Source of the DNA: RUG11690 sp045616665
GTDB taxonomy: Bacteria; Bacteroidota; Bacteroidia; Bacteroidales; WCHB1-69
Assembly (NCBI GenBank): GCA_045616665.1
Contig: JAZLHE010000026.1
Span: 1-24,585 of the forward strand
Direction of reading: 5' to 3'
Length of the DNA stretch: 24,585 bases
The notes below the pieces were generated by a model. The model made no database searches. It was not told where the DNA came from and was given only the letters and a program-made list of their open reading frames with translations. The stretch's first letter is position 1. Each line of letters starts with the position of its first letter. Position numbers and translations under genes: made by a program. This document shows positions 22,943-24,585 of this stretch, one piece after another.

Positions 22943-24585
22943 ATGACTATTGAACAGAAATACATAGCATCCACTTCCTTTGATCATCGCAAAAAATATG
23001 CTCAATTCTTCACTCCAAAGAAGATAGCCGAGTTTATGTGCCATTGGATGTTACAAGGCAAACCTAAAACTCGAATTCTCGAACCTGCATACGGCTTGGG
23101 AATTTTTTCGCGTGTTCTAGCCAAGAGTTCTGCTCTGCCTATAGATGCGTACGAAATTGACGGACGAATTTTCGCAAGTGCGGTCCTTTCTCGTCCTAAT
23201 GGAGTGAATCTTTGGAATGAAGATTATTTTTCAAGTGATTGGAATGCCAAATACGATGCCATTATTTGCAATCCTCCTTATCTGAAATTTCACGACTACG
23301 ATAATACTACTTACATACCAGATGTAAACAATCATTTAGGAACAAAACTTAATGGTTTTACAAATCTCTACACGTTGTTCCTTCTGAAATCAATAGCACA
23401 ATTGCAGGAAGGTGGACGCCTGGCATACATCATTCCTTCTGAATTTCTTAATTCTGACTACGGTGTAGAGGTAAAACGTGCTTTAGTACAGAGCAACACC
23501 CTTCAGCACATCATTGTCGTTGATTTTACAGAATGTGCTTTCGACGACGCTTTAACAACTGCCTGTATTCTCCTCTGCGAAAGAACAGAAAATTCAAACA
23601 GCGTGCGTTTCTCACTTGTTAACAATATAGAACGTCTCAACACCTGTTTTGAAGAATATGTGGAATACAACACGTCTGATCTTGATGCAACTGTTAAGTG
23701 GAAATCATATTATGAGAAAGGTAACAGTTCTAAATACAATCATCTTGTTCCTTTCTCCAAATTTGCTAAGGTGTCGCGTGGAATTGCCACCGGTGCAAAC
23801 GAATATTTCACGTTCAAACCTTCAAAGGTAGATGAATATGGTATTCCCCAAGAGTGCTTGATGCCTTGTATTTGCAAAGCTGCAGACGCACCACAAACTT
23901 TCTTTACCCAAAATGATTTTACAAAATTAACAAATGGAGATAAGGCTGCCTATTTATTCAATGGTTGTACTGCACTTAACAACACAAATGTGTTGAGGTA
24001 CATACGTCTTGGTGAAGATTCAGGAATCAACAAGCGATATCTTACTGCGAGTCGTTGTCCGTGGTATGCTATTGAGAATAGACCTCCTGCGCCGATATGG
24101 GTTTCCGTATTCAATAGAAGTGGTTTGCGTTTTATTCGCAATGAGGCAAATATATACAATCTCACAACTTTCCATTGTGTTTATCCCAAAATCGATGGAG
24201 TTGATGTTGATGTGTTATTTGCTTATCTTATTACTGATGTGGCAAAGGAGATTTTCCTCGATAACTCACGTCAATATGGAAATGGTCTAGTGAAATTTGA
24301 ACCAAACGATCTAAACAAGGGCATGGTTGTAGATTTGAACTTGCTAAATGCTGAAGAATGCTCGTTTGTTAAGAACGTTTATGCTTTTATTAAAGATACC
24401 CAAAAAGAGAAAGATGGAGCTCTACTCCTGAATGAATTCTTCTCGTTGCGATACACTAAAGGCATACATTCGTTAGACGTTTTGAATGAACGACTCCAAA
24501 TCTTGAAGAATACTTCTTTATCTGTTAAGGTGGAAATCGTCAAAAGGATGGATGAACCTCGTGAAAAGCAACTCAACTTCCTCGA
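22943..24585 (+). CDS. N6-adenine DNA methyltransferase, gamma class (partial, runs off the end)
   Basis: From the ATG at 22943 the frame is open for 547 codons to the end of the window with no stop. Motif order is that of gamma-class enzymes such as M.TaqI: motif X-like YAQFFTPKKIAEFM (19-32), SAM-binding motif I ILEPAYGLGIF (45-55), an acidic residue in YEIDGR (70-75) as motif II, and catalytic NPPY (110-113). The region from about 250 onward should hold the target recognition domain. The product methylates adenine N6 within the site cut by the upstream endonuclease and so protects the host. The 4-nt gap means the two genes are cotranscribed. The C-terminus is missing from the window; M.AccI-type enzymes are about this long, so little may be lost. 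Confidence 0.9.
   Translation, partial: MTIEQKYIASTSFDHRKKYAQFFTPKKIAEFMCHWMLQGKPKTRILEPAYGLGIFSRVLAKSSALPIDAYEIDGRIFASAVLSRPNGVNLWNEDYFSSDWNAKYDAIICNPPYLKFHDYDNTTYIPDVNNHLGTKLNGFTNLYTLFLLKSIAQLQEGGRLAYIIPSEFLNSDYGVEVKRALVQSNTLQHIIVVDFTECAFDDALTTACILLCERTENSNSVRFSLVNNIERLNTCFEEYVEYNTSDLDATVKWKSYYEKGNSSKYNHLVPFSKFAKVSRGIATGANEYFTFKPSKVDEYGIPQECLMPCICKAADAPQTFFTQNDFTKLTNGDKAAYLFNGCTALNNTNVLRYIRLGEDSGINKRYLTASRCPWYAIENRPPAPIWVSVFNRSGLRFIRNEANIYNLTTFHCVYPKIDGVDVDVLFAYLITDVAKEIFLDNSRQYGNGLVKFEPNDLNKGMVVDLNLLNAEECSFVKNVYAFIKDTQKEKDGALLLNEFFSLRYTKGIHSLDVLNERLQILKNTSLSVKVEIVKRMDEPREKQLNFL

Overview
The window looks like a chromosomal segment of a member of the order Bacteroidales (phylum Bacteroidota), probably an uncultured gut or rumen lineage. 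The evidence is the lineage-typical gene set: GldH, a long RicT/PSP1 protein, DUF4293, and a dipeptidyl peptidase III with the HECLGH motif known from Bacteroides. Genes start without obvious Shine-Dalgarno sequences, and intergenic regions carry Bacteroidota-type -7 boxes (TAnnTTTG, most often TATCTTTG). The species cannot be named from this sequence alone.

Layout. Positions 1-787 hold no credible gene: two near-palindromes, a duplicated short motif, and a 266-bp array of 38 in-phase heptamers. From 788 to 3036 (minus strand) ricT and gldH form a coupled pair (TAATG overlap). A repeat-rich divergent spacer with G-run arrays on both strands follows. From 3451 to 7119 (plus) lies an operon of a secreted S41 peptidase, an O-antigen-ligase/polymerase-like membrane protein and cytidine deaminase. 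A PD-(D/E)XK Rpn-type nuclease gene follows on the minus strand (7385-8302). From 8705 to 14337 (plus) runs an outer-membrane barrel protein, panB (pantothenate synthesis), a RluA-type pseudouridine synthase and mfd (transcription-coupled repair). A second Rpn-type nuclease gene (14423-15349, minus) follows. From 15781 to 19892 (minus) lies an operon of a lipoprotein DPP III peptidase, a DUF4293 membrane protein and the bifunctional NAD(P)H-hydrate repair enzyme.

The right end (20222-24585, plus) is accessory. It holds a WYL-domain regulator, a fossil of an IS1380-type transposase (minus), a probable AccI-family restriction endonuclease, and a gamma-class N6-adenine methyltransferase that runs off the window end. 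The last two genes are 4 nt apart and form a Type II restriction-modification system, probably acquired as a unit.

The most unusual layer is between the genes. The spacers are built from a small set of recurring modules: an 84-bp element with terminal inverted repeats (two full copies and one half copy that carries a perfect 13-bp hairpin), a 54-bp GC-rich module (three copies), AAGAAATT-type octamer runs, telomere-like CCCTAAA/GGGTTA runs and the heptamer array. The two Rpn nuclease genes also share an upstream 13-mer (TTATCAACAATGG) exactly 23 nt before their -7 boxes, and almost the same C-terminal segment, although the rest of the two proteins is very different.
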